From: Capronia americana
Lineage: Eukaryota; Ascomycota; Eurotiomycetes; Chaetothyriales; Herpotrichiellaceae
DNA length: 64,000 bases
Direction of reading: 5' to 3'
Assembly (NCBI GenBank): GCA_016110215.1
Contig: JADWQD010000016.1
Coordinates: 806,001-870,000 of the forward strand
Below, in pieces: positions 20,415-31,406 of this stretch. Each line of letters begins with the position of its first letter. Position 1 is the stretch's first letter. Below the pieces are notes generated by a model that ran no database searches, was not told the origin of the DNA, and worked only from the letters and a program-made list of their open reading frames with translations. The position numbers and the translations under genes were made by a program.

Positions 20415-21377
20415 TTATGCCAATTTCTCTTGCTCCTCCATATACTCGATATACTCTCTCACCGACTGCTCGAAACTGTCGGGCTTCTTAAACCCCAGCT
20501 TGTAGGCCAGCGAGTTATCATACGTGACCGCCCAGGTATACAGGATCTTGGCGATCGGCTCGTCATGTTCCTCCCGGACGTACTTGAGCTTGTCCTCGCC
20601 GCCGACTTTTGCCAGCGCGTCCAGCATGTCCTGGATGGTCACGACGTGGCCGGGCGCGTTTATCACGCGCTTGTGCGAGGGCAGCGCGTCCGAAGGCAGA
20701 CTGAGACAGTACACCAGGTTGTGGATCAGGGTCTTGGGCGACGTGACGTGCGAGGGGAACGCGCGGTCCTTGACGGGGAGCACGCACTCCTTGCCCGCCA
20801 GCGGCTCGCGGATGATGCCCGAGATGAAGGCCGAGGCCGCGGGCGCGGGCTTGCCCGGCCGCACCGTCACCGTGGGGAACCGGATGCAGAAGGCGTCGAT
20901 GTAGCCCTTGCGCGTCATGTCGTTGATCAGGATCTCGCACATGAACTTGGCCGCCCCGTACGACCCCTCGGGCGTGGGCAGCACGTCCTCCGTGATCACC
21001 GCCGGCAAGGGCCGCCCGTACACGGCGCCGCTGGACGAGTAGATGACCCGTAGACCGGGGCGGACGTGGCGGATCGTCTCCAGCAGCAGTCGCGTCGATT
21101 CCAGGTTGACGCTCATGCCCAGGTCGAAGTTGGCTTCCGACCCGGCAGACATGATGCCGTGGAAGATGTACGCGGCGTCGAGATCCGGCGTGACCACGCT
21201 CCGGTCCTTCAGGAGGTCCGCCTTGACCGTCGTTGCGTTCTCCGGGTGCTTGGCCCCCTTGGGCACCGGCACGTCAAAGATGTCTGTCAACACGACTTTG
21301 TTGTCTGGGTTCGACAGCAGTTCCCGGGCAAGGAACTGCCCTATGAAGCCGCCGGCTCCGGTGATGAGGATCTTCAT
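20415..21377 (-). CDS. NAD-dependent epimerase/dehydratase, D-erythronate dehydrogenase (DenD)-like
   Basis: A 320-residue frame starting MKILITGAGGFIGQF; the frame runs on to 21572, but the Rossmann start fixes the ATG at 21377. It is an extended short-chain dehydrogenase: GAGGFIG nucleotide motif (residues 7-13), Asp at the end of strand 2 (VLTDIFD) favouring NAD, YSSSGAVYG with the active-site Ser, and SYGAAK giving the Tyr-x3-Lys pair. The stretches NFDLGMSVNLESTR, RFPTVTVRPGKP and SGIIREPLAGKE match what I know of bacterial DenD-type 2-hydroxy-acid sugar dehydrogenases better than UDP-glucose epimerases. Such enzymes oxidise D-erythronate to 2-oxo-tetronate. The fungal substrate is unknown. 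There are no introns and third positions are very GC-rich. Confidence 0.88.
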   Translation of the reverse strand: MKILITGAGGFIGQFLARELLSNPDNKVVLTDIFDVPVPKGAKHPENATTVKADLLKDRSVVTPDLDAAYIFHGIMSAGSEANFDLGMSVNLESTRLLLETIRHVRPGLRVIYSSSGAVYGRPLPAVITEDVLPTPEGSYGAAKFMCEILINDMTRKGYIDAFCIRFPTVTVRPGKPAPAASAFISGIIREPLAGKECVLPVKDRAFPSHVTSPKTLIHNLVYCLSLPSDALPSHKRVINAPGHVVTIQDMLDALAKVGGEDKLKYVREEHDEPIAKILYTWAVTYDNSLAYKLGFKKPDSFEQSVREYIEYMEEQEKLA

Positions 21378-21959
21378 CTTTGAGATGTTGAGTCTCCTTA
21401 TTTGTATTCCGCTGCTGTTTCTAGGATTTGGGGCCTTTGTTGCTTTTAGTTGCTGCTCGAGCCTGAGTGTGTTTAGACCCCTTTCTCTTGACTTACTCCA
21501 GAATGACTCCGATATATGAGAGGCAAAGTCTTGGGAGAAGATCGCACAACGCACGGGATTCCTGCCGTCCAAGAGCCCTCAGTCGTCCATCCTGGCAAAA
21601 GTTACTCCGTCGCCGTGTGCCCACAACCCTTGTGCCTCTCCGGTTGGAGAAGAAGCTGTCGGGGCGTCGGTGACTGAGGCCGGGGGATTGACGGTGAGGG
21701 GAACGAGCAAGAGGGGCGATGGGCGACAAAGGACCTGACACTCAGGACACTTCGGCCCATCTACCAGCGAGCCAGATATGGCCGGACTGGTTCAGATCGT
21801 TCTATTTGTTCCAAGGACTCTATGGTGGTACAAGGCAGATTCATCCATCACATTTTGGCTCATCGTTGATTAACGCCGCCTTCCCCTTTTTCTCTCAGTG
21901 AGCTGTCGACATTTTCTTCGCTGCATTTTTCATTGCATGCACGTTCATGAACATCTTCG
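21378..21959. other. Intergenic, 582 bp
   Basis: Upstream of the DenD-like gene and downstream of the Pth11-like gene, both on the minus strand. No gene or repeat seen. Confidence 0.4.
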
Positions 21960-23696
21960 TCAAATCGTATATCCGTCTCTCCTACCGTGAACATATTGCC
22001 TTCTTCCCGGGTCAAAGTCTCTACTCCTCCTTGCAGCTGAGTGTATCGAGCCACTGTTGCTCTTGATGGTGGCCATTCGGTTGACTGACAGTATGGTTGC
22101 ATGCAGCGCCGAGTTCACACCATGCCTGATAGTCTCAATCAGCTCCCTAACTGATTGGGTTTCGGGTGCTGGTTTTCCTCCCTCTAGAATGCTTGCCATT
22201 GGGTCGCTCTGAGACTGAACAGATTGAGATTCCCCTCGAAGTCTCGCTGTGCTGGCGCTTGCCACCGCTGGATCAGCCTTGTGGACACCGGAATCAAGCT
22301 GGAGCACGACATGAATTGTTTGCTGCGAGGCTTGAGAAGGCATTGACCATCGATTCCTGCCATCAGGCGATGACGGCGGCGGCGGCGGCAGAGGCTTGGT
22401 CAGTGCTAGGGGCATGGGCCAATTCTGGGCTGGACTCCCTGCTTTCGTACCTTGCCAGTCTTCACCGTGCACTGGTCCACGGCCATCAAGTGTAGCAGTA
22501 GCATCCTGCTCACGAACCCGTACTAGAACAATCCTGCCCTCTCGACTAGATCCCAGTTCAAATCGGCGGGTGCCCTGATGGCCCATGTCTTTCCAGAACC
22601 CTCTTTCACGCAGTTCTGTTTCGTCACCACCATACGCCATTCCGATCACTTCGGTTTCCACTCCGGTCTCAGCGGTCATACTGCTTGAGACTTGCTTTTC
22701 CTCTTGCTGGACGTCCGAAATAGTTTCCTCTGTATCGCCGCGCCGTCGTGAATACCTTGCAAGGCTGCCAATCGACTCAACCAAGAATCGACGGAAGAAA
22801 GGCTTGAGGGCAGGTGCACTGGCGGCGAATATCCCAACGTAAAGTTCTACAACTGACCAGATCCACATTTCCCACAGCATCCATGTAAAGTCAAACGTCT
22901 CGTTCAACAGCCGATTCATGAGGACGACCCTGACCACACCCAGAGCGCATGCCAGAAATCCCAAAGCGAACAAGCCGTACAGGGCGAGCTTTTGCTTCAG
23001 GGGAAGGTTCAGGCCGAAGATCAGCACAAGCGGCAGCAACGTGCTGTAGAAGTCGCCCAAGACACTCAGACCCACTCTCGCTGGGATAGATGCTCCTTCT
23101 CTTGTGCAGTGGAAGTCGTGGGTGGCGGCCCACTTTCGACTGAAAGAATTCCAATACGCGTCGACCGGACGACAGATGAGAAGCAGTGTCATAGTGAACG
23201 CGAGTAGGTACAGAACGTTGTATACAATCCCCACCCAGGTCGCAACCAGGAATCCCTTTTTAAATTTGACACTCAATCTTCGGTAAAATAGCAGGACGCT
23301 GATCTTAATCGCGGTCCCTGCAAGGACAAACAGCCACTCGCTGATCCAGACGTTAAGACGGTGTGGCGTGAAGGTAGATGGAGGGACGTCCCAGATATGG
23401 CGACCGCTGAAGTATAGCTTGTTGGCGATAACAACCATGATAGACATGGCAATGCTGAACCCAAGTCCCACAACGATCAGGAGATCATCCCAACCAGGAG
23501 CTCGAGTAATGAACAGGCGCGAATATATCCGAGCAGAGACGATGGTAACTCCCAGGACGCTGAAGATAATACAGATGAGCTCCAGGGCAGGTCCTCTTGT
23601 TGGGGGATTGACATAGTTTGGTCTTGGCCAAGAAGCAATGACTGAGGGAGGAGCTGCACCCTTCGTTAGCATACACGATTCGTACTCATCGAGCAT
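21960..23696 (-). CDS. Pth11-like seven-TM rhodopsin-domain membrane protein
   Basis: A 578-residue intronless frame. Start MLDEYESCMLTKG at 23696, or the second ATG at 23672. Seven hydrophobic segments lie in the first 300 residues; the loop motifs are those of the fungal rhodopsin-domain family (WDDLLIVVGL after TM2, KISVLLFYRRL, HCTREG...VGLSVLGDFYSTLLPL, VVRVVL). No CFEM cysteine domain precedes them. The cytoplasmic tail of about 270 residues is Ser-, Pro- and Arg-rich with a PLPPPPPSS run and is probably disordered. The family is very large in Pezizomycotina and includes the Magnaporthe surface-sensing receptor Pth11; the ligand and role of this copy are unknown. Confidence 0.88.
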   Translation of the reverse strand: MLDEYESCMLTKGAAPPSVIASWPRPNYVNPPTRGPALELICIIFSVLGVTIVSARIYSRLFITRAPGWDDLLIVVGLGFSIAMSIMVVIANKLYFSGRHIWDVPPSTFTPHRLNVWISEWLFVLAGTAIKISVLLFYRRLSVKFKKGFLVATWVGIVYNVLYLLAFTMTLLLICRPVDAYWNSFSRKWAATHDFHCTREGASIPARVGLSVLGDFYSTLLPLVLIFGLNLPLKQKLALYGLFALGFLACALGVVRVVLMNRLLNETFDFTWMLWEMWIWSVVELYVGIFAASAPALKPFFRRFLVESIGSLARYSRRRGDTEETISDVQQEEKQVSSSMTAETGVETEVIGMAYGGDETELRERGFWKDMGHQGTRRFELGSSREGRIVLVRVREQDATATLDGRGPVHGEDWQGTKAGSPAQNWPMPLALTKPLPPPPPSSPDGRNRWSMPSQASQQTIHVVLQLDSGVHKADPAVASASTARLRGESQSVQSQSDPMASILEGGKPAPETQSVRELIETIRHGVNSALHATILSVNRMATIKSNSGSIHSAARRSRDFDPGRRQYVHGRRDGYTI

Positions 23697-25562
23697 CTAC
23701 GCACGATGTAGCGTATCCGGCATGGTTGGTGCCTCTATCGAAATTGACGGAACTTCTTGGTTGCTCAAGGTGAAGGCCAGCAAAACGAGGTACTGATGAC
23801 CTCCGGATGCTGGGTTCTTCAGTCGAATGATCATATACTGGTCTCAACGTCAGGTTATTATGCAAATGGGGATAAGTGACTAGCGCACAGCTGGACGCGG
23901 TTTGGTAGCTGGTGAATGGGTCGGATAGAGTTCTCGCTTAAAAGAGGCTGAGTTGTCGCAGTTCAGAGGAAGCCACAATCATCTCGCGATAGCTGCACGT
24001 CCATCGCAGATATGGTTCCCTCCGACCGTGTTTCGATTAGTATCATGTTAAGAGAAGCCTCCGAGGGAGCTCTCCGGTAGGATTTTGACGTTATGTCTGA
24101 TCAGTCTTTCCGGGCTCAAAGCCTCTCACTGACAGATAGGCGAGGATTTGAACAGGTCATGTCGACAAACTCCCACCAAGCTTACCAAGGAGCAATGGCT
24201 CCAGAGCAGTTCTGGAAGATCTCAGACTCCGGCTGCGGGAACAGAGACTCTCCCCGGTGTGCAGATCACCCGGGCCGGAAGACTGGCCTAAGGTATAGGT
24301 CGTATGGAGGTGTCAAGGATATTGCGAGAATCTGTATGAATTTGGTCAAGGCGCGGGAAGGCCCACCTTCGCATGGAAAAAAAGGTACAGTATCGAAACG
24401 CTAGCTTCAGAAGAGGCACTTCGCATGACAAGATTCATGTCTGTGGCCACTTCGAGCAAGTAGAAGTAGGGTTTCGTCCGGGGATTTGGTCAACCTGGAT
24501 TTGTATCTGGCACTAAATGAGGAACCAGGTGAGCACATGAAAACACCCCGCGGGGTGTAGTTGTCTCTACTTGTCGGGAGACTTGTCAGGCGGCTTGCCT
24601 CAGGCCAGAATCTGCATGAAAGCAGCTATAAAACCAAGTAGCGCGTGATGTCCAATGAGCGACTGAGACCTCGAACTCAATCGGGCCTGGGAGAGACCAG
24701 GGAAGAGCCCATGTCCGTGTTGTTTGGCGTTGAGCAGGCTAGATCCGTTTTCATGCCTGAAGAAAAGGTGTGTGCACGGTGAGGACAAAGTGAGTTTGAG
24801 ATGCAGATGGGCGCTCCTCAAAATCAGCTCTCGCGCCTTGCCGTTTCGGGGAATATGGCGCTGGTGGGCACGAGAGTGGTCGCATAACTTGACTTCTGAC
24901 CTTGAAACTTCTGTATCGATCAGGCCAAGAATAGAGCCCTGACGACGAAATGTCAAATCCACTAATGCATCTCTCTCTTGAAGAAGTAGGCGGGCGCGAC
25001 TCAGAATACGCCCCGAGTGCGACAAAGGCTACGTTAGTGTCGACTCGGTGTCAACTCGAATCAGATGCTTGTGACGAGTGCTCGAAAAGGATGCAAGCGA
25101 GATATTGAAACCATCTTACTACGCAGTATGCGACTGTTGCGCCGTATCGAGAATCGTAGAACAAAGTGTATATGGCGCGTAAAGAGGCTCAGCAACATCT
25201 GAGACGTCGAGAGCCTGTGACAACGGCGAGGTGTTTCAGGAAACTCAGCCTCACTTCCAGACTCACATTCGCCTGCAGGACGTCCAGGTCGTTATTCACG
25301 GTGAGCATGTGCAGAGTAGTGAGATGCCTGACGAGCCTAGGCACACCTCACATACACACACTTCCATCATGAGCGGATAAGGAGATTGGTGCAAGAAAGT
25401 GAAAATGTTTTCCGAACTAGCAAAAGACTTCTGTACATGATTTAATCCGTGCCGCTACTATCACGGTCAACGTCAGTCCATAACCATAGCTGTTTCCAAG
25501 CTGGCGACGATATCGTGTCGTTCTGGAGTGTCCACCCATTATCCTTTTGACCTTCAACCAGC
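23697..25562. other. Intergenic, about 1.9 kb
   Basis: Between the Pth11-like gene start and the malate synthase stop. Frames at 24093-24404 (plus) and 24600-25025 (minus, 141 codons) show no recognisable domain, no paired splice structure and no repeat; I regard them as chance frames. No mobile element remnant seen. Confidence 0.45.
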
Positions 25563-27352
25563 TTACAATTTTGCCACCGGCTGTGACGAGCCAATGGTCG
25601 TGATTTCGTTGTACAACAGACTGTGTAAAAGTTGTTAGTATCCCTCTTTGCCAATAGTTCCGAATCAGTAAAACATACCTTGTCAAGAAATCTGCATAAT
25701 CTTCGCCGGTTACTTGGCCTTCGAAGTACCGAGCAGCAAGTTGATACTTGTTACCCTTGGGTGCTTTGGAAGACAACTCCTCTGCCTGCTCCTTCAATAG
25801 CCGGAGAGCATAAGCTTTGTCGACGGTGCGTCCTTCAGCAGTCTTCACTCCATGCTTGACCCACTGCCACAACTGTGATCGTGAGACTTCAGCTGTCGCA
25901 GCGTCCTCCATGAGGTAGTTGATGGGAACACAGCCGACACCTCGGAGCCAGCCCTCCATGTATCCGAGACCGATGTTGAGGTTCTTCCTGATGCCGTCCT
26001 CTGTAACTGTGCCAGGCATGTTCATGTTCAGCAGATCGTTCTTGGTGACAGAGACTTCTTCACGGCGTTTGTAAAGTTGATTCGGGGTGGGCATATGCTT
26101 GTTGAAGACCTCAGCAGCAATAGCCGCCAACGCAGGGTGGGCAACCCAAGTGCCGTCGTGACCAGCGCGGACTTCGCGAAGCTTATCTTGGCGGACGTTA
26201 TCCATCGCCTTTTCGTTCGCTTCAGGGTTGTCCTTGATGGGGATCTGAGCGGCCATGCCGCCCATGGCATGAACGCCGCGGCGATGGCAGGTCTTGATGA
26301 GGAGCCGCACGTAGGCGTCCATGAAAGGGACGGTCATTGTGACGGCGGATCGATCGGGAAGTACAAAGTTAGGGAGCTGGCGGAACTTCTTGATCACCGA
26401 GAAAATGTAGTCCCAACGGCCGCAGTTGAGGCCGGCCGAATGGTCGCGGAGTTCGTAGATAATCTCGTCCATCTCGAAGGCTGCAGTGATAGTCTCAATC
26501 AGGACGGTTCCTCGAATGGTGCCCCGAGGCATGCGGATGTAATCTTGAGACAGATTGAACACATCGTTCCATAGTCTCGCTTCGAGGTGAGACTCCATCT
26601 TGGGAAGGTAGAAGTATGGGCCTGTGCCGCGCTTGACCAGCTCAAACCCATTGTGGAAGAAGTAGAGGCCAAAGTCGAACAAGGACCCGGAGATCGGCTC
26701 GCCGTCAACTGTGAAATGCTTCTCCTCCAAATGCCAGCCTCTGGGTCTGGCGATGAGCGTGGGCAAGACCCTATCTGTGCGTAATTTGTATTCTTTCTCT
26801 CCCTGCTTGAAGTCGACCTGCTTGCGGATGGCATCGTATAGGTTAACTTGGCCTGAGACTTGGTTGTCCCACGTCGGGGCTTGGGCATCTACCAGGATGG
26901 TCAGAAACTGCGGCATGGCCTTGATTCTGGAATCTTACCTTCGAAGTCGGCCATATAAGTCCAGACATTGCTGTTCAAAGCATTGACAACCATTTTGCGG
27001 TCGGTGGCTAGTGGATGGTCAGGGTCTGCTGCGAACTCGCTGGGCTTTGTACAAACTTACGTCCTGTGATTTCAATGCGACGGTCCACCAAACCCGGGGC
27101 GGGCGGAGCTCCTTTCCAGGCATCGCTGTCGCGGATGTGCTTGGTCTCTGGTAGGAAATCGGGTAGATTTCCCTTGTCAAGCTCCTGCTGGCGGATCACC
27201 CGTCGCTGAAGCAAAGCTTTGCGGGTACCGTTAAAGGTTCTGTGAAGGAGGGCAAGGAATGCGGTGGCCTCCGGCGAAAGGATCTTGCGATATTCTGGCT
27301 TCACGGCTCCATTGATGGCTACGCCCTCGTTGATGGTTTCGATGGTGGCCAT
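25563..27352 (-). CDS. acuE: Malate synthase, peroxisomal (glyoxylate cycle)
   Basis: Exons complement(27061-27352), complement(26939-27007), complement(25679-26888) and complement(25563-25620); introns 53, 50 and 58 bp; 542 residues, close to known fungal enzymes. The joins restore conserved sequence: EITG|PTDRKMV at intron 1 and MADFE|DAQAPTWDN at intron 2. The family signature RDHSAGLNCGRWDYIF is intact, as are RPRGWHLEEKH and the catalytic-Asp stretch MEDAATAEVSR. The last exon supplies SLLYNEITTIG...PVAKL; the terminal AKL is a canonical peroxisomal PTS1 signal, lost if the last intron is kept. The enzyme condenses glyoxylate with acetyl-CoA to malate during growth on acetate or fatty acids. 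The start is MATIETINEG. Confidence 0.97.
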
Positions 27353-28193
27353 GGTGAATATTGGCAGAAACTGGACACAAGCGTATGGCAGGAGTTGGTA
27401 ATCTAAGAGAGGATGGCCGCTGTCGAACGATGGGAAGACGAGGAGACTGATATAATAACGTACGTCAGAGCAGCTCACGGCCCGAAAGCGTTAGAGCACA
27501 TGCCCGACCGACGAGATGTGCGCGAGGAGATGTTGCCGTTGCCACACCACCCAATGACTGGCATTCCTGTGGACTCCGACAGACCCACTAGTGACCACAA
27601 GAGCCGGGGATGTGGATGGCATGAGCTCAAGAATCAGTCGACGACGCCAGCCAGTGTGGGGTAATCGAGAGCCCAGACATCATGAAAAACGGCCCTGACG
27701 TCTGTCCCTTTTTCCCGAGCATACCTCTGCATCTGCGACCTGGAAGCTGTCACGATAGGCACTCCCACAAAGCCGACGCCTGGAGCTCGTCGCGTCGAGG
27801 GAGGACGAGATTGGAACATTAGATTGAGCATGAACACTACTAGGCTGCGCCATCGGAACTTGCTGGAGCAAACATGGACACGACAAAGTCAGCCCACAAG
27901 ACCCAACAATTGCCGAGGTCCAAAGCCTCTGCAAGTCCAAGCCTTCGTGCGGGATCTTCCATTGGCGCGGACAAGCGGCGAAGCCCGATTTGCTCCAACT
28001 TTTCAGCCCTTCTTCGCGTCCGGAGAACTCTGCACTCGATCGATACAGCACCTAGAAATACAATATTCTTTGCGCGACCATATCACCCGCCTTATTTCTC
28101 TAGTTTAAGTACATGTATAAGCTACCTTTCGAAATTTTCCGATGGTGGTAGAAATCTTGTGTTCTGTTCTTGTGGTCATTCCCCGCACGTGAA
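27353..28193. other. Intergenic, about 840 bp
   Basis: Malate synthase upstream region plus the downstream region of the IgE-binding-like gene. Short frames on both strands show no conserved features. FacB-type or CreA-type sites could lie here, but I cannot assign any with confidence. Confidence 0.4.
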
Positions 28194-29050
28194 CTAGGTG
28201 TATTGCCATGCACCAAGACCAGGAGCATCCGCAGCCAGAGCATCGAATCCAATGCACTGAGATACATTGCCCAATGGAACCGTCGCATTCTTCAGGTTGC
28301 CGTACACTTGGTATATCCCTCGGCTTCGCGTTGGACAAGCCATGAATCCTGTGATTCCAAAAGGAGCTCCTATCGACATCAGGAGACGCCCGATGTATGC
28401 TCCGGGAGCCTTGGTATAGGTGAAAGGACACGAGACTGCACCAGGCGGCATTGAGATGCTATGAGCTTGAGTGTACCCGAGTTCGCCTTTTGGGGTGACA
28501 TAGATTTGCTGGCCGCCGGGAACAAGAACGCCCTTGATCGAGTGTTAGCCTGTTATGGTTGTGCCTAGCGTCAGAGCTCGGCTCACCATGCTGCAGAGCG
28601 AAAGGACGGTGGTGTTTCCCGGCTGTCGATCACCGTCAGCACATACTGAGAATTGATGGACTGGTATGGAAACTGTCGATGTCGCCACTAACGAGGCTAA
28701 CTTACGGGGCATGCACCCTGAGCCTCAACTTCTTCCGGGCAGTACGAGATGGTGCTGCCCCCCAACCAGAAGCGCAACCCTGCAGCATTCACTGGGAGAA
28801 GGTGGATCTCAGAGCCACTCCGGGCAGCAGTGACGGTGAGCCACGAGGTTGGCTGAGTGAGAGGGGTGGCGTAGGTCGTGGTTGAGCTTGTAGTGGTCGA
28901 AGTGGAGGCGATGACCGTTGCAGTCAGAGTACTGGTCACGGTGACAACGTCTCTTATTGCGAGGAGGTCATCATAACCGTCCTGATAACGGGGAGAGGCG
29001 CAGGCTACTGCAAGAAAGAGTGAAAAGGTCAGAAGAAGCAGGTACGCCAT
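28194..29050 (-). CDS. Secreted IgE-binding-protein family protein
   Basis: Exons complement(28706-29050), complement(28587-28622; 12 codons) and complement(28194-28532), all phase 0; 239 residues. A clear signal peptide (MAYLLLLTFSLFLAVACA, cut after about residue 18) is followed by a Thr/Ser-rich O-glycosylation-prone linker. The mature domain has the features of the fungal family named after an Aspergillus IgE-binding protein: ARSGSEIHLLPVNAAG, FWLGGSTISYCP, VPGGQQIYVTPKGELGYTQ, GFMACPTRSRGIYQVYGNLK and SQCIGFDALAADAPG. Conserved Cys pairs suggest disulphides. The molecular function is unknown; these are abundant secreted or cell-wall proteins. The tiny middle exon is supported by phase and by the continuous family pattern. 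Confidence 0.87.
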
Positions 29051-30102
29051 GTTTGATGTGGGGATCGGTGATTGACAAGATCAAGAGTGAGTGATTGAGC
29101 GGCGTACAATCTAGGTGACGGCAGCAGAAAGAGGTTTGCGTGATGTGTTGATGGGTATTTGAAGGAGAAGTGAAAGAAGTGTGCGCCTTCCTCAAATCAC
29201 TTTACGGGACCTGGCAGCTGTATTCGTCACAACGAGTGCAGCTTCCCGTGTCCTGAGACAGATCTCAAAGTTGGTATCTGTCAGGTATCTCCTTCTCGGC
29301 TGATCCTCGTTGTTGATTTGACTGTGTCGACAGATTCATAGTTGGCGCATCTAACCGTCATATTCACGGCTTTAACTGTCAGCCACGCCAGCTCCCATCC
29401 ACAAACATTGGAAACCACTGACTTAGTTCCCGTCAGAATCGTACACGATCCGAACTTTGGATTCCTCTCTATACTTGCTTGTCACTTTGATTCTGCGAGT
29501 ATATCTTCGGGCACCACCAACTTCTTCGAAGCCCCCCACAAGTACATTGCAGTCCAAGCACCCTCCTGCTTCTTGCCGACGGCCGGCCTGAATCGACGGG
29601 TTGCCACTGTCGTCCGCCTGCCAACCTTCCTCAGCTCCGCTCTGCCTGGCTTCGTCCTGGCTGATCCGTTGGCTTCGACATTCGATGTCTCCGAAGAAGG
29701 CCTCGTGATTCTTCCGCCAGTGCCAGTCCAGATCATAATCTTCCGTTGTCCCTGGTATAGAGGCCGCCGTGGCAGTCCGCTCCATTCTGAACTCTCGCTT
29801 GGACGGCTGTGTGATTTCAAGATGTACTGATGCTGAGTGATGGCTTTCCGTAACAAGACATTTGCTCTTCGAAGGGCAACAATTCGAGTGAACTCGTCGG
29901 ACAATGATTTGGTCAAAGTCCCTGTCCACTGAGGTTCTGTGATGTGATTTGTGACGCTGCTGCCATGGCTATTTCTATTGAAGGGAGAACCAATCTGACC
30001 TTCCTGGCCGCGTACAGCGTGCAACATTTGACGGGTGGCCACCTAGCTGGCGGTCATTCCGTAAACAAATATCGTCATGGACCCAGCCGTGCCTGGAAGA
30101 TT
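29051..30102. other. Intergenic, about 1.05 kb, with overlapping long frames
   Basis: From 29342 to 30042 three frames stay open for 160-186 codons: one plus (29342-29830) and two minus (29423-29929 and 29482-30042). None shows a domain, signal peptide or conserved pattern I recognise. The region may hold an unrecognised gene on the minus strand or chance frames in GC-rich sequence; I do not annotate a protein. Confidence 0.35.
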
Positions 30103-31162
30103 TCACAATATTGCTCCAGAATCCAAGTCGATCGCATCTTGACCCAGAGCATCGATGCGTCTCCGATTATTCTGCCACCTATCTCGTTGTTAGCATAGAA
30201 AATGTGCAGGAGAGGCTCAGGCCTGGAAGAGTACCTGGGGTTTAGCATCCGTTGTTGGGAGAAACTCACTCAATCCATGACAATCCTTGCAGGAGTGAGT
30301 CCGCTAGGTCGTCTAGTTTCGTGATGCCAGCAGTTGCTGTTGGCTTCCGTTTGGAGACCTTATTGCAGCCGGATACAAAATCTGCCACGAATGGTTGCAT
30401 CCCTTTTCCCACGCAGATGTTCGGGTTTGCTTCTCGAAGCATATCGCCAACAAGCTCAATTTTCGCTCTTTTCACCTCTCGTCCAGCCAGCTTCCGCGTC
30501 GACGAAGGCATGCGATCTTCAAGCCAATATCGATTGACCCGGGAAGGTTGCATTGGCTCTACCGTCAAATGCATCTTTCGCTCCTCAATCAAGGTTCGCA
30601 GCGCCGCGTACAACATGCCCTCAAATACCCCTACCCGAATTGTCCATTCTTGGACAGCCGAGCCGCCTCCTGAGCGAAATCTTTGTCTTTCAATCAGAAC
30701 GTGATCCGGTTGATAAGTCTGCAGCATGTAGTTGATGAGATTGTATGCGTGCGTTGCATAGTCGATAGGTTCAAATGACTCTTTCGTAGCGGGAGCCTCT
30801 CTTGCACTGTCAAGGTAGACTGATACGGGGACCTCTCTTGCGACATCTGGTGACACAGACACTGCAAGGCGACGCCATGCTTGCAACATGGGCGGCCCGT
30901 ACTGAAAATATCTGGCAGAGTTTGTCACCCGCAGCGGCGCTGTAATATGGGCGAATGCCAAGTTCCTGATCCCCATATCTATGCTCAAGAGACTCAAGTT
31001 AGAAGAGCCGCTTCCATCATTGCTTGCAACGTTCGTCGCTGCACGGCGGATGCCGTCTACGCGTGCAGACTTCGTGCCGCTGCATGGTGCGCCGATTGCG
31101 ATAGCAAGTCGATGTAGCTTGGCAATGGTGAGGGTTTCGAGCCACAGCTTCCCGGCGGGCAT
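30103..31162 (-). CDS. CCE1: Mitochondrial Holliday junction resolvase (CCE1/Ydc2 type)
   Basis: Exons complement(30270-31162) and complement(30103-30178) around a 91-bp intron; 322 residues. The start is the ATG at 31162 (MPAGKLWLETL). Residues about 10-45 form a SAP-type DNA-binding helix pair (LTIAKLHRLAIAIGAPCSGTK). The catalytic core has the RNase-H-fold acidic residues in LSIDMGIRNLAF, VLIERQRFRS and KLDDLADSLLQG. The splice is supported because it turns a premature SWIE-stop into SWIEWQNNRRRIDALG, the basic C-terminal helix I expect in fungal homologues. The enzyme cuts four-way junctions during mitochondrial DNA recombination and segregation. There is no obvious classical presequence; the N-terminal basic helix may serve. 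Confidence 0.93.
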
Positions 31163-31406
31163 CACAGGTACAGTGCAGCTACAGAATGACCCGACCGAGT
31201 CTCACATCTTGCGCTCGAAGTGGGAGGAAGCGTTGGTTGAAGACAGGCTGTCGAGAATTCGAGACACGCGACGAGGCCAAGACTCGCGAACCGCGTCGCC
31301 AACTTGAATCTCCAAACTGCGTAATTTCCAAACAATCAACAATCTTTTTCTCCTTGCGACCTCATCAAACTACCGTCTGCCCCAGATGTCGCCGTTCTCT
31401 AGACAT

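Noticed and set aside
20430..21053. 207-codon plus-strand frame
   Set aside because: Antisense to the DenD-like gene, Arg/Gly/Val-rich shadow.
24600..25025. 141-codon minus-strand frame, full ATG to stop
   Set aside because: No recognisable domain, signal or splice partners; not enough to call a gene.
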